The notes beneath the pieces were generated by a model. That model did no database searches. It was not told the DNA's origin and was given only the letters and a program-made list of their open reading frames with translations. A stretch of 40,252 nt of DNA from positions 1-40,252 of the forward strand of contig JAUXIJ010000025.1 of assembly GCA_030621085.1 (NCBI GenBank). The letters are read 5' to 3'. Made by a program: the position numbers and the translations under genes. Below, one piece after another: positions 8,526 to 17,385 of this stretch; the stretch's first letter is position 1, and each line of letters begins with the position of its first letter. Source of the DNA: Candidatus Cloacimonadota bacterium (GTDB taxonomy: Bacteria > Cloacimonadota > Cloacimonadia > Cloacimonadales > TCS61).

Positions 8526-8612
8526 AGAAATGGTTGGAATGGCTTTGGAAATGAGAATTGGCGGAAAAAATTTGGGAACGAAGATTGGCGAAGAGGCGGG
8601 AACGCGATGCTG
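8516..8612. repeat. Degenerate ~27 nt tandem array around TTTGGGAACGAGAATTGGCG
   Basis: Units: tttgggaacgagaaatggttggaatgg / ctttggaaatgagaattggcggaaaaaa / tttgggaacgaagattggcgaagagg / cgggaacgcgatgctg. Confidence 0.55.
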
Positions 8613-8662
8613 TATGGCTTTCGTAGAAATAAGGATTTTATTTTTTTTATATTTTTCATTTT

Positions 8663-8697
8663 AATTTCAAATTTCAAATTTCAAATTTCAAATTTTA
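8663..8697. repeat. Microsatellite (AATTTCA)n
   Basis: Four exact 7-mers plus a degenerate fifth. Confidence 0.9.
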
Positions 8698-9180
8698 TTT
8701 AACGTCCCAGGGATAAACGATCCAGTTATTTCCAGCAAATTCTCCCACGAAATCAGGTTTAAATTTACTTTTATCTTTAAGATGAATAACAGATGTATAT
8801 AGCTTCTTTGGATGGAGTAATTCCACATACTCTTTAGCTTTCACAAAGGTACCTCCCGAATCTGCAACCTCATCCACCAGCAGGATAGATTTATCTTTCA
8901 AATCCAGGTTAATAGGTAAATTCTGCACGATAGCAGGATCATCCAGCAGGTTATCGTTGCTATCGTAATTTATAATGCCAACCGAGTAGAGCGGTTTGGG
9001 AAATTTTCCATTGTGTGAAAGAAAAGTTCGCAGTATTCGAGCCGGGATCCAACCACCAGTGGCAATGCTTATCACAATATCGATGTGAATACCACTTTCG
9101 GCAATATCCTGAGACATTTTTTTTACAATTCTGTGAATGTCGTCATATGAATACTTGATTTTCTCAATAGTCTCAACCAT
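8695..9180 (-). CDS. Phosphoribosyltransferase (xanthine/guanine PRTase-like)
   Basis: PRPP-binding-like ILLVDEVADSGGTF; ISIATGGWIPARILRTFL. Confidence 0.88.
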   Translation of the reverse strand: MVETIEKIKYSYDDIHRIVKKMSQDIAESGIHIDIVISIATGGWIPARILRTFLSHNGKFPKPLYSVGIINYDSNDNLLDDPAIVQNLPINLDLKDKSILLVDEVADSGGTFVKAKEYVELLHPKKLYTSVIHLKDKSKFKPDFVGEFAGNNWIVYPWDVK

Positions 9181-9189
9181 ATAATTCCT

Positions 9190-9801
9190 TTATTTATATT
9201 CTTCCAGTTTTTCTTTCACTTCCCCATATGAAAACCCTTTTCGTGATAGATAATTCAATATCTTTTCCCTTCTTTCTCTTCCATTATATTGAACAAATCT
9301 GGCAAGTGCTTTTTCGATATTTTTGATAAGAACTTCCTCCTTTTTTTGTGGTGTAAACAACTCCAAAAGCATAGAGTTAATCATAACTTCAGGAATATGC
9401 TTTCCAAAAAGTTTCTGCTTTATATCTTTTTCATTTTTATCTTTTTCGATAAGGGCTTCTATATAAAGTTCGGTGAAGCGATGGTCGTTAATAAAATCCT
9501 TTGTAACAGCTTTTGTTACCAGTTTTTCACAAATGCTATTTTTTAAAGGAAGCTGCTTCAAGTAGTTTTTGGCTTCCCAGCGGGAGCGTTCGCGGTAGGT
9601 AAGAAAATTAAGCAGCTTATCCCAGGCAAATTTCTCGATTTCCAAAAGCAGTTCTTTTGACTGTTCATTAGTTATTGTGGTTTCTTTTCCCAGATAGATA
9701 GAAAAAATTTGGAGGATTTTATGCGGCAAAATCCCCCAAATCTCATTATCGGCATAAACGATAAATATCGTTTTAGTTTTACTCTTTATCCTTATCTTCA
9801 T
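9190..9801 (-). CDS. recX: RecX-family regulatory protein
   Basis: [20 protein letters not shown]...[16 protein letters not shown]...; overlaps the recA 3' end by 23 nt. Confidence 0.85.
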   Translation of the reverse strand: MKIRIKSKTKTIFIVYADNEIWGILPHKILQIFSIYLGKETTITNEQSKELLLEIEKFAWDKLLNFLTYRERSRWEAKNYLKQLPLKNSICEKLVTKAVTKDFINDHRFTELYIEALIEKDKNEKDIKQKLFGKHIPEVMINSMLLELFTPQKKEEVLIKNIEKALARFVQYNGRERREKILNYLSRKGFSYGEVKEKLEEYK

Positions 9802-10816
9802 TTTCAGAAGACTTTTTCAATCCTAATTCAGTCTTAACTTTTGTTTCGATCTCTTCCAATATTTCCGGGTTTTCTGCCAGGAATTCTTTAACCTTGTCGG
9901 AACCCTGCCCTATTCTTGTTTCATTGTAAGAGAACCAGGAACCGCTTTTATTTACAATATCCTTTTCCACCGCAATATTTATGAGGATATCAATGTTAGA
10001 GATTCCTTTACCAAATATTATAGGAAATTCTACTTTTTTAAATGGTGGCGCAAATTTATTTTTTACAATTTTTACGCGAGTGTTGTTACCAACTATTTCG
10101 GCATCTGATCCCACTTTTTTGATGGAACCAATTCTCCGAACTTCCATACGTACGGAAGCATAGAACTTCAGTGCTACACCACCGGTGGTCGTCTCGGGAT
10201 TTACATAAGCAGGAACACCTATTTTCATGCGGGTTTGGTTTATAAAAATAACAGATGTGTTCGATTTGCTTATGATCCCGGTAAGCTTTCTTAAAGCCTG
10301 CGACATCAGCCTGGCTTGCAATCCAACATGAGAATCCCCCATGCTTCCTTCGATCTCGGCTCGCGGAACCAGTGCTGCTACCGAATCAATTACGATAAGA
10401 TCGATAGCGTTGCTGCGTACCAATGTTTCCACGATCTCCAGTGCTTGCTCTCCACCATCCGGTTGAGACAATAAAAGGTTTTCTGTATCCACCCCAATAT
10501 TGCCGGCATAGACAGGATCCAGCGCATGTTCCACGTCGATAAAGGCTACAATGCCTTCTTTCTTTTGAGCTTCTGCCACGCAATGTAATGCCAGGGTGGT
10601 TTTACCGGAAGCTTCCGGACCGTAAATTTCTGTTACTCTGCCCTGAGGAATTCCACCGATCCCTAATGCTGCATCCAAATTTATAGCTCCGGTGGAAATA
10701 GCCTTTACTTCGGTTTTGGGTTTATCTCCCATTCTCATGATTGTGCCAATACCATATTGTTTATCAAGCTGGTTGAGGGCACTTTTTAATGCAGATTCCT
10801 TATCTTTAGTTGTCAT
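9779..10816 (-). CDS. recA: Recombinase RecA
   Basis: [61 protein letters not shown]. Confidence 0.99.
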   Translation of the reverse strand: MTTKDKESALKSALNQLDKQYGIGTIMRMGDKPKTEVKAISTGAINLDAALGIGGIPQGRVTEIYGPEASGKTTLALHCVAEAQKKEGIVAFIDVEHALDPVYAGNIGVDTENLLLSQPDGGEQALEIVETLVRSNAIDLIVIDSVAALVPRAEIEGSMGDSHVGLQARLMSQALRKLTGIISKSNTSVIFINQTRMKIGVPAYVNPETTTGGVALKFYASVRMEVRRIGSIKKVGSDAEIVGNNTRVKIVKNKFAPPFKKVEFPIIFGKGISNIDILINIAVEKDIVNKSGSWFSYNETRIGQGSDKVKEFLAENPEILEEIETKVKTELGLKKSSENEDKDKE

Positions 10817-10819
10817 AAA

Positions 10820-11377
10820 TCACTCCTTTGAAAATTTATAATTAATAATATCTTCATAAATTGGACCTTGCGGTCGCAAAAAACTCTGATACAAAGTAGC
10901 TTCATCGACTATGAAGCTTTCAAATTTTAACTCTGTAGTTAATATTTGTTTTATCAATATTTCTGGCAATCTTTTTTTTATTCTTCCCAGAGTAGCGTGG
11001 AAGCGAAGAGATTTAGAATCAAGCTGGTAGCCCATTTCCACGAGTTTCTTTTTGAAATTTTTAGAAAATCCAAAGATCTGTTTGCATTCTGTAGAAAAGC
11101 TGATCCAGATAACTCTGGGATTTTTACCGGGAATAATTTCCAGTTCAGGTTGTATGAATTTCATTTTGGGAATTTTGCTGAAACTGCAACCGAGAAACTC
11201 TGTAATTTCGGGCAGATCTTCTTTCTTTGTATCACCAATAAACTGCAACGTAATATGAAGATTCTCTTTGGGAACCCATTTTATTCCGGTCGGTGCAATT
11301 TCACGATATTGCTCGATCTTCCTGAAAACCTCGGCTTTGATCTCTTCCGGTAATTCTAGCGCTAAAAATGTTCTCAT
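10820..11377 (-). CDS. thpR: RNA 2',3'-cyclic phosphodiesterase (LigT family)
   Basis: MRTFLALELPEE...LHITLQFIGD...RFHATLGRIK; both HxT motifs present. Confidence 0.92.
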   Translation of the reverse strand: MRTFLALELPEEIKAEVFRKIEQYREIAPTGIKWVPKENLHITLQFIGDTKKEDLPEITEFLGCSFSKIPKMKFIQPELEIIPGKNPRVIWISFSTECKQIFGFSKNFKKKLVEMGYQLDSKSLRFHATLGRIKKRLPEILIKQILTTELKFESFIVDEATLYQSFLRPQGPIYEDIINYKFSKE

Positions 11378-11871
11378 CAGCGTTTGTAACCGATATCCCG
11401 CAGGAATTTTTTACGATGAGTAATATCCGTATCCAGTTCGATCCCTTTAGGTGAATTACCATCGATAACGCCCAATACACCTCTTCCCTGTTCGGTTTCC
11501 GCCAAAATCACTTCTACCGGATTCGCAGTAGCACAGAATACATTTACTACTTCTCTACAACTTTTTACAGAAGGCAAAACATTAACAGGGAATGAATCTT
11601 TTAGGATTATCAGGAAGGTATGACCGGCTCCCAGCCGGCGTTGATTCTCCACAGCAATTTCCATCAATTCATTATCGGTTCCTTCTTTTCGCACCAGGCA
11701 GGGACCGGATGCCTCATTAAAGGCAAGACCAAACTTAATGCCTGGAATGCTGTTTACCATAGCTTCATAGAGGTCTTCTACTGTTTTTATGAAATGAGAC
11801 ATGCCAAAAATAATATTGCAGCCATCCGGGAATTCGATCTTCTCAACTAATAATTCCATCTTATTCTCCAT
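11377..11871 (-). CDS. Adenosine-specific kinase / DUF355 family protein
   Basis: FGLAFNEASGPCLVRKEGTD...GAGHTFLIIL...NPVEVILAETEQGRGVLGVIDG. Confidence 0.85.
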   Translation of the reverse strand: MENKMELLVEKIEFPDGCNIIFGMSHFIKTVEDLYEAMVNSIPGIKFGLAFNEASGPCLVRKEGTDNELMEIAVENQRRLGAGHTFLIILKDSFPVNVLPSVKSCREVVNVFCATANPVEVILAETEQGRGVLGVIDGNSPKGIELDTDITHRKKFLRDIGYKR

Positions 11872-11937
11872 AGATTTGAACTGAGTTCAATGTGTGAATT
11901 TAATGATAGAAAGTAAAGATATTTATTAATTTTGGGC

Positions 11938-11965
11938 AAAAAAAAAGACCGCCGAGCGGTCTTTT
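11938..11965 (-). terminator. Rho-independent terminator downstream of rpmB
   Basis: AAAAGACCGC-CGA-GCGGTCTTTT with T-run on the minus strand. Confidence 0.88.
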
Positions 11966-11976
11966 CCTTTATAAGG

Positions 11977-12168
11977 TTACACTACTTTTTTTACTTTATT
12001 TCCTTTTAAGCAGGAAGAGCATACCTTAACGGCTTTCACTTTACCATCGATTTCAGCTCTGATCTTATGCAAATTCGGATAAAACTTTCTTTTCGTTGCA
12101 TTCATAGCATGACTTCTATGGTTGCCGACTTGTGCTCTTTTTCCACAGATATCGCAAACCCTCGACAT
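11977..12168 (-). CDS. rpmB: 50S ribosomal protein L28
   Basis: [33 protein letters not shown]. Confidence 0.97.
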   Translation of the reverse strand: MSRVCDICGKRAQVGNHRSHAMNATKRKFYPNLHKIRAEIDGKVKAVKVCSSCLKGNKVKKVV

Positions 12169-12353
12169 AATTCACCTTCCTAATCCTTTAATTTTCATCA
12201 GGTTTGACAAAAAGAAATCTATCCATTTATCTGGCAAGAAATTTATTTGAAGAAATATGTTTCCAAAAAAACGCAGATATTTTTATTTTTACTGTCTGGA
12301 AATATGAAATAGTTCCGGGAGGAAATGAGATTTTTAAATCTTGTTGAGAAGCA

Positions 12354-12923
12354 ATGGATAGAAACAGGTTTGAAGTTATCTTAAGAGCAGAAAATAAGAA
12401 AATATTCAACTACCTCCTCAAAATTCTGAGACACCGAGAAGATGCAGAAGATATCCTGCAGGAAACTTTTGTGGCTTTCTACAAAAAGATGGCTGTGGTA
12501 AGCGACGAATATTATATTTCATATCTCTTCAGAACAGCTCACAATAAAGCTTTGAATCTTATAAAAGTAAGACAGAAAAAAGATAATTTCATTAATTATT
12601 CCAACATGGAACATCTCCCCGACTCTGCGAATTCCCAACCAACAGAAGAAGATAATTCTAAAAACGAGATCATAAAAAGAGCGATCTCAAGGCTTCAGCC
12701 CAAATATGCACTACTTTTGGAAATGCAATTTTATAGAAAAATGAGCTACAAAGAAATTGCACTTGCCCTGGATACAACAGCAAGTGCAGTTGATTCCAGA
12801 TTGGTACGAGCAAAGAAGAAATTGAAAAAAATTATTTCGCAGGATATGAACGATCCTGCTGTCTTGGAAAATAGAGGTGAGAAAAATGAAAGAGAAAGAA
12901 TGCAGATTTTCGAAAAGGCTTAA
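12354..12923 (+). CDS. ECF RNA polymerase sigma factor
   Basis: Region 2 (HREDAEDILQETFVAFYKK) and region 4 (KMSYKEIALALDTTASAVDSRLVRAKKKL). Confidence 0.93.
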   Translation: MDRNRFEVILRAENKKIFNYLLKILRHREDAEDILQETFVAFYKKMAVVSDEYYISYLFRTAHNKALNLIKVRQKKDNFINYSNMEHLPDSANSQPTEEDNSKNEIIKRAISRLQPKYALLLEMQFYRKMSYKEIALALDTTASAVDSRLVRAKKKLKKIISQDMNDPAVLENRGEKNERERMQIFEKA

Positions 12924-13293
12924 CGCTTATATTGATGGCGAACTGAAAATGGATGAATTCCAGAAAGTTCGTGAACACCTGAAAAGCTGCCACCTCTGCC
13001 AAATCGAACTGCGAGAGTTAACCACTCTTAATGGATTCCTTTCTTCTTATGAAGAGGAAGAAGTACCGGAATATATTAATCAGCGAATTCTAACTACTAT
13101 TGAAAGCACCGCTATTCATCCGCAAAGAGTATGGTTTACCCGCAGAGTTGTGAATTTTTCGATTGCTGCGTCTGTGCTCATTTCTTTTGCTGCCGGTGTT
13201 TTTATGAGTAACCAGGCTTTTGCCCAGAACAATGATTCCGACCTGGAATTCGGGCAGGAAACACTTTTCAGTATGTATTACGAAGGAGAATAG
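12886..13293 (+). CDS. Anti-sigma factor with zinc-finger (ZAS-like) domain and one TM helix
   Basis: RLNAYIDGELKMDEFQKVREHLKSCHLCQIELREL (HxxxCxxC) and TM segment; overlaps the sigma gene. Confidence 0.9.
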   Translation: MKEKECRFSKRLNAYIDGELKMDEFQKVREHLKSCHLCQIELRELTTLNGFLSSYEEEEVPEYINQRILTTIESTAIHPQRVWFTRRVVNFSIAASVLISFAAGVFMSNQAFAQNNDSDLEFGQETLFSMYYEGE

Positions 13294-13735
13294 TATGTCA
13301 AAAAAAATATTATTTGTTGTATTAATAATTTCTCTGGCTTTTAATATAGCTTTTTTGGGAGTCTTTATTTACCGTCGTGTATTGCTTCCAGATAGACACC
13401 TTCCACCTCCAAGATTTAAAAATATCCCTCCTCATTGCAGGGAAGAATTCATTGATGAAAGGGAAAGAATGCTTCCATTAAAGATGGAGTTTGAATTATC
13501 AAAAAAAAGATTTATGCGTAGCCTTACGAATGAAGAATTCGACAGGGAACTCCTGGAAAAGAAACTTCAAGAGACAATAGATCGACAAATTAGAATGGAA
13601 CACGAAATGGGGCAATTGCTTATTAGATTGCGAAGTGAGATGTCTCCGGAGGAAGTTCAAAATTTCTTTAAACCGGAAATCCCCAGGTTTAAAAGACCTT
13701 TTATAAAAAAAGATAACAGGAGGATAGAAAAATGA
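13294..13735 (+). CDS. Periplasmic CpxP/Spy-like (heavy-metal sensor type) protein
   Basis: N-terminal TM; LTNEEFDRELLEKKLQETIDRQIRMEHEMGQLLIRLRSEMSPEEVQNFF. Confidence 0.7.
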
Positions 13736-14034
13736 AAAGTATTGCTAAATTACTTTTGGTAGTGATGTTATCATTAACAACTTTCAGTGCTTGCGCAACT
13801 AAGACAATTTACATCTCCAAGCAGCCGCCGACAAAAATTGTGCAAGTTAAGCCAGCAAAACCACATCCCAATATGGTTTGGATCGAAGGGCATTGGAAAT
13901 GGCACAGAAGAGCCCACAAATATGTTTGGGTTGCCGGTAAATGGCAGAAAGTAAAGAAAAACCGTATCTGGATTTCCGGAGGTTGGGAAAATACCCGCCG
14001 CGGCTGGATATGGGTTCAAGGATATTGGAAATAA
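13732..14034 (+). CDS. WXXGXW (YXWGXW) repeat lipoprotein
   Basis: Lipobox-like TTFSAC; repeats WIEGHWKW / WVAGKWQK / WISGGWEN / WVQGYWK. Confidence 0.88.
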   Translation: MKSIAKLLLVVMLSLTTFSACATKTIYISKQPPTKIVQVKPAKPHPNMVWIEGHWKWHRRAHKYVWVAGKWQKVKKNRIWISGGWENTRRGWIWVQGYWK

Positions 14035-14051
14035 ATACAAAGGAGGAAAAG

Positions 14052-14555
14052 ATGAAAAAGATCACAATAACGATCGTAATGGTATTTACCCTGATGGCAG
14101 TATTGACAGCATTTGAAGAACCTTGTGAAGAAATGGGGAGATTCGAAGGCAAAATGCACCCGGGTGAAGAACACATGATGAGAGAAGGTTTTGGTGGATT
14201 CGACAGAATCCATGAAGAACTTGAATTAACAGAAAAACAGGTCGAGACGATGGAAGAAATGCGATTGGATTATCAGAAAGAAATGATCGGAATGCATGCA
14301 GAGATCGATATTCTAATGGTCGATAAACACTTTGCCATGAAGAACCATGATTTCGACAAAACCAAAAAGATCACAGCTAAGATGTTCGATCTTAAAAAAT
14401 CACAGACTATCAAAAAAATCGAACATCACGAAACAATGTGGAACCTGCTTACACCGGAACAACAGGAAAAAGCAGAAGAACTGATGAAAGACAGAACCAG
14501 GCACAAAAAGATACTACAAAAAAAGATGATGCAGAAAAAGATGATCCATCAATAG
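14052..14555 (+). CDS. Spy/CpxP-like periplasmic protein
   Basis: Signal peptide MKKITITIVMVFTLMAVLTAF; ELTEKQVETMEEMRLDYQKEM...LLTPEQQEKAEELM. Confidence 0.8.
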   Translation: MKKITITIVMVFTLMAVLTAFEEPCEEMGRFEGKMHPGEEHMMREGFGGFDRIHEELELTEKQVETMEEMRLDYQKEMIGMHAEIDILMVDKHFAMKNHDFDKTKKITAKMFDLKKSQTIKKIEHHETMWNLLTPEQQEKAEELMKDRTRHKKILQKKMMQKKMIHQ

Positions 14556-14582
14556 GCTGAAACCCGATACGGGTATTAATTG

Positions 14583-14613
14583 AAAAAGCCGCAATCAATG
14601 TTGCGGCTTTTTT
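14583..14613 (+). terminator. Rho-independent terminator
   Basis: AAAAAGCCGCAA-TCAATG-TTGCGGCTTTTTT. Confidence 0.88.
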
Positions 14614-14645
14614 GATTTAACGTAGAGTAGCTACTACTTGAGCTG

Positions 14646-14658
14646 TGTGTTATGCCTA
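14646..14658. repeat. Outer inverted repeat, left arm TGTTATGCCTATT
   Basis: Exact reverse complement at 16192-16204. Confidence 0.75.
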
Positions 14659-14869
14659 TTCTTTCGAGGACAAATAATCATTTCAAAATTACATTTAAGA
14701 TTAAGTAAATCAATTTTTAACGGTGGCAATATGAAAAGTTGGGCATTTAAACTCCAAACTTTCAATTTACTACTTCGTTTATTTATTTCTAATTCGTTCA
14801 TATTTACCACTTTCTGCCCATTTTTTTATATTGCGTGTTATACAATGTAATTTTTCATAAGAATATCAA

Positions 14870-16015
14870 CTAAAGCAATTTATATGGATATTTTTTTTCG
14901 CGTTTTTGGAATGAAATGATTTTCTGATTTTGAATTATTCCGTTATTTATTTCTATTGCTTTTGAGATGGTTTTGTCCTTCTCCCAAACTTTCTCTCCTT
15001 TCATTACAATGGGTAAAAAAGGTAATAATGCTTCAGAAATCTCCCACGAAGCAGCATTCCAATAATAACTTGGACTGTGGTCAACAGCATAATAAAATTT
15101 GCCATCAACATTAATTAACGGATGTTCAAATGTTGTGGGTTTTGAACACCAAAAGCCCATTCCTTCATCACAGCTTATATCAATAATAAGAGTTCCATCC
15201 TTCAAATTTTTAGACTTTTCTTTTGGAATAAACATTAAAGGATGTTCAATATCTTGTAATGTACCATTAACAATAATTTGCACATCGGATAACGCTTCTG
15301 AAAATGGATGAGTACTTCCATCAGATTCTACCGAAAGTAAATTCCCTAAATCGTCATTTTTCATTTGTTTAAATAACACACCCGGCAATTGTTCAGCCAC
15401 ATCTGTTGGCAATCGACGAGTATATACGGTAATGTTTGTGGCACCCTGACCTTGCAACGCATATACTGCTCCCCGACTCACAGAACCAAAGCTAAGGATT
15501 ACAGCTTTTCGTGGTTTTCCATAATTCCCAATAACACCTATAAGACTTAATGCATGATTTACACCTGCATAACCTGCAATTTCATTGTTTTTATAAAATA
15601 TATGCATGTTTTTATCACCTGTTTTACTCCATTTAAACATTTCTTCCCATGCAATAAGCGTTAATTTTCTATCAATGGATATTTGAGTAATCTCTTTTTG
15701 CTGTATGCAATGCGGCCATCCCCAGACAATTGCACCTTCGTGTATTCGAGTCAAATCCTCTGCAAGAGGCTTAGGCATAATCACACAATCAAAATTGTTT
15801 AGTATTTCTTTCCGGGAAGCAACTCGTCCTGATGTCAATTTAGCTATTGTGTTATCATTCGTTCCAAATCTTAATCCATATCCTACTTCAAAGGTTATTT
15901 GTTTTCTAAATCTTATGGGAATGTATTTTATATGCTCTGGATGAATAGCTACTCGTTTTTCATTTTCTTTTAGTGATTTTCCAATCACGCCGACTGTTAA
16001 TAATTGTTGTGTCAT
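14870..16015 (-). CDS. Alanine dehydrogenase/PNT-like protein, possible N5-(carboxyethyl)ornithine synthase
   Basis: N-terminal VGVIGKSLKENEKRVAIHPEHI (AlaDH_PNT-type) and ...AVILSFGSVSRGAVYALQGQGATNITVYTRR; C-terminal DHSPSYYWNAASWEIS. Confidence 0.7.
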   Translation of the reverse strand: MTQQLLTVGVIGKSLKENEKRVAIHPEHIKYIPIRFRKQITFEVGYGLRFGTNDNTIAKLTSGRVASRKEILNNFDCVIMPKPLAEDLTRIHEGAIVWGWPHCIQQKEITQISIDRKLTLIAWEEMFKWSKTGDKNMHIFYKNNEIAGYAGVNHALSLIGVIGNYGKPRKAVILSFGSVSRGAVYALQGQGATNITVYTRRLPTDVAEQLPGVLFKQMKNDDLGNLLSVESDGSTHPFSEALSDVQIIVNGTLQDIEHPLMFIPKEKSKNLKDGTLIIDISCDEGMGFWCSKPTTFEHPLINVDGKFYYAVDHSPSYYWNAASWEISEALLPFLPIVMKGEKVWEKDKTISKAIEINNGIIQNQKIISFQKREKKYPYKLL

Positions 16016-16191
16016 ATTATCATTTTATATTGTATAACTTGTGTGTATCACCTATTGTTGTTATCCCTCTTATTTGGTGGGCTAACAACAATTGCGTATA
16101 TTTTTTATTTATCATTTTCTTTTTCCTCCAATCATACAACTCAAAAATATTTATAACTTTTGGGTCAAGAACTTAAAACTCTATTGCTACA

Positions 16192-16204
16192 AATAGGCAT
16201 AACA
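16192..16204. repeat. Outer inverted repeat, right arm AATAGGCATAACA
   Basis: Exact reverse complement of 14646-14658. Confidence 0.75.
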
Positions 16205-16322
16205 TCTACATGCCACGCTCAATAATCTGTTGTACATAACTAACCTATAGTTACCATGATTTATTGCGTCATAACTTTCTCCTGGTAGTTATCACGAAAC
16301 TCAGCTTTCACACAAAAATCAA

Positions 16323-16658
16323 TCATTTCTTCAATAGTTTCTTAACTTCGTTCAATTCGTTTATAATATTTTCTTTAGCTTCTTTTTTATCGACAGTAAA
16401 GTCCATTTCGATCTGGTTCTTTTCTTTATCGATGATCTTCAGTTTCTTTTTCACGCCTTTGATGGTGTATCTCTGATTATAGAGCATGTGTTTTATCTTT
16501 TTCAGAAGTTCGATATCATCGGGATTATAACGCCGGTTGCGTCCGAATTTCTTCTTGGGATGAACCTGCGGGAATTCTTTTTCCCAGTAACGCAAAACGT
16601 GCGCTTTCAGGTCTAATAAGTTACAAACTTCCCCGATCGTATAATAATATTTTTTCAT
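16323..16658 (-). CDS. MerR-family transcriptional regulator
   Basis: YYYTIGEVCNLLDLKAHVLRYWEKEFPQVHPKKKFGRNRRYNPDDIELL. Confidence 0.92.
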   Translation of the reverse strand: MKKYYYTIGEVCNLLDLKAHVLRYWEKEFPQVHPKKKFGRNRRYNPDDIELLKKIKHMLYNQRYTIKGVKKKLKIIDKEKNQIEMDFTVDKKEAKENIINELNEVKKLLKK

Positions 16659-17385
16659 CTTTTTGACGCTGAGCTACTATGAGTATTATGATTTAATATG
16701 ATGGAGTTCATGGTTTTACATCTCTTAACTTCAAAATACTTTATCATATTTTTTCATACCTTTCTGCGTTATTCTGTGTCTATATCTTTTTTTGACGCTG
16801 ATCCGTTATGAACATTATGATTTAATATGACTGAAGGATTTGAGTTAACCTTTCGTTTTATTTCCAACTTTTCTCCAAAATTGAGTAACAATCCAACTTC
16901 CATATTAGTAGCTTTTAAATAATTCACTAGTTGAACTTCATGTATAGAGTTTAATTTTTTCACTGCTTTTAACTCAACAATTATTTTATTTTCAACAACA
17001 ATATCTGCTATATATTCTCCGATTAATTCATTTTCAAAATAAACATTTATTGGAAATTGAGTTTCAATATTAAGACCAGCTTTTTTTAATCTAATTGTTA
17101 AAGCATTCTCATAGACCTTTTCCATAAAACCAGAACCGAGGTAATTAAAAACATGATAGGCTTCTTTTATAATTTTCTCTGTTAAATCTGAATACTTATA
17201 ATTATTTTTGATTTTCATAAAATTCATACTTTTTCTGCGTTATTCTGCGTCTGTGTCTTTTTTTGACGCTGATCTTTTATGAATACTATGATTTAATATG
17301 AAAGAATTTATAGTTTCACTTCTTTCCATTACAAAGTTTTTCATCATACTTTTTCATACCTTTTCTGCGTTAATCTGCGTCTGAA
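16657..17385. repeat. Three-copy ~130 bp direct repeat; middle copy interrupted by a GxxExxY ORF
   Basis: TTTTTGACGCTGA...TATGA(A/G)...TATGATTTAATATGA at ~16660, ~16790 and ~17263, each paired with TTTCTGCGTTA(T/A)TCTG(T/C)GTCT at ~16760, ~17232 and ~17363. Confidence 0.8.
16769..17227 (-). CDS. GxxExxY protein (PD-(D/E)XK-like nuclease superfamily)
   Basis: LGSGFMEKVYENAL (GxxExxY) ... GEYIADIVVENKIIVELKAVKKLNSIHEVQLVNYLKAT. Confidence 0.92.
   Translation of the reverse strand: MNFMKIKNNYKYSDLTEKIIKEAYHVFNYLGSGFMEKVYENALTIRLKKAGLNIETQFPINVYFENELIGEYIADIVVENKIIVELKAVKKLNSIHEVQLVNYLKATNMEVGLLLNFGEKLEIKRKVNSNPSVILNHNVHNGSASKKDIDTE

Noticed and set aside
8516-8697. Possible CRISPR array from repeated GGGAACGAG/AATTTCA units
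   Set aside because: Units are degenerate, spacers absent or a few nt, and no cas genes are present; REP-like hairpins and a microsatellite explain it better.
14646-16204. Integron cassette with attC sites around the AlaDH-like gene
   Set aside because: GTTATGCC/GGCATAAC arms do not match the RYYYAAC...GTTRRRY core and are inverted rather than direct; no integrase seen. Kept only as an inverted-repeat finding.
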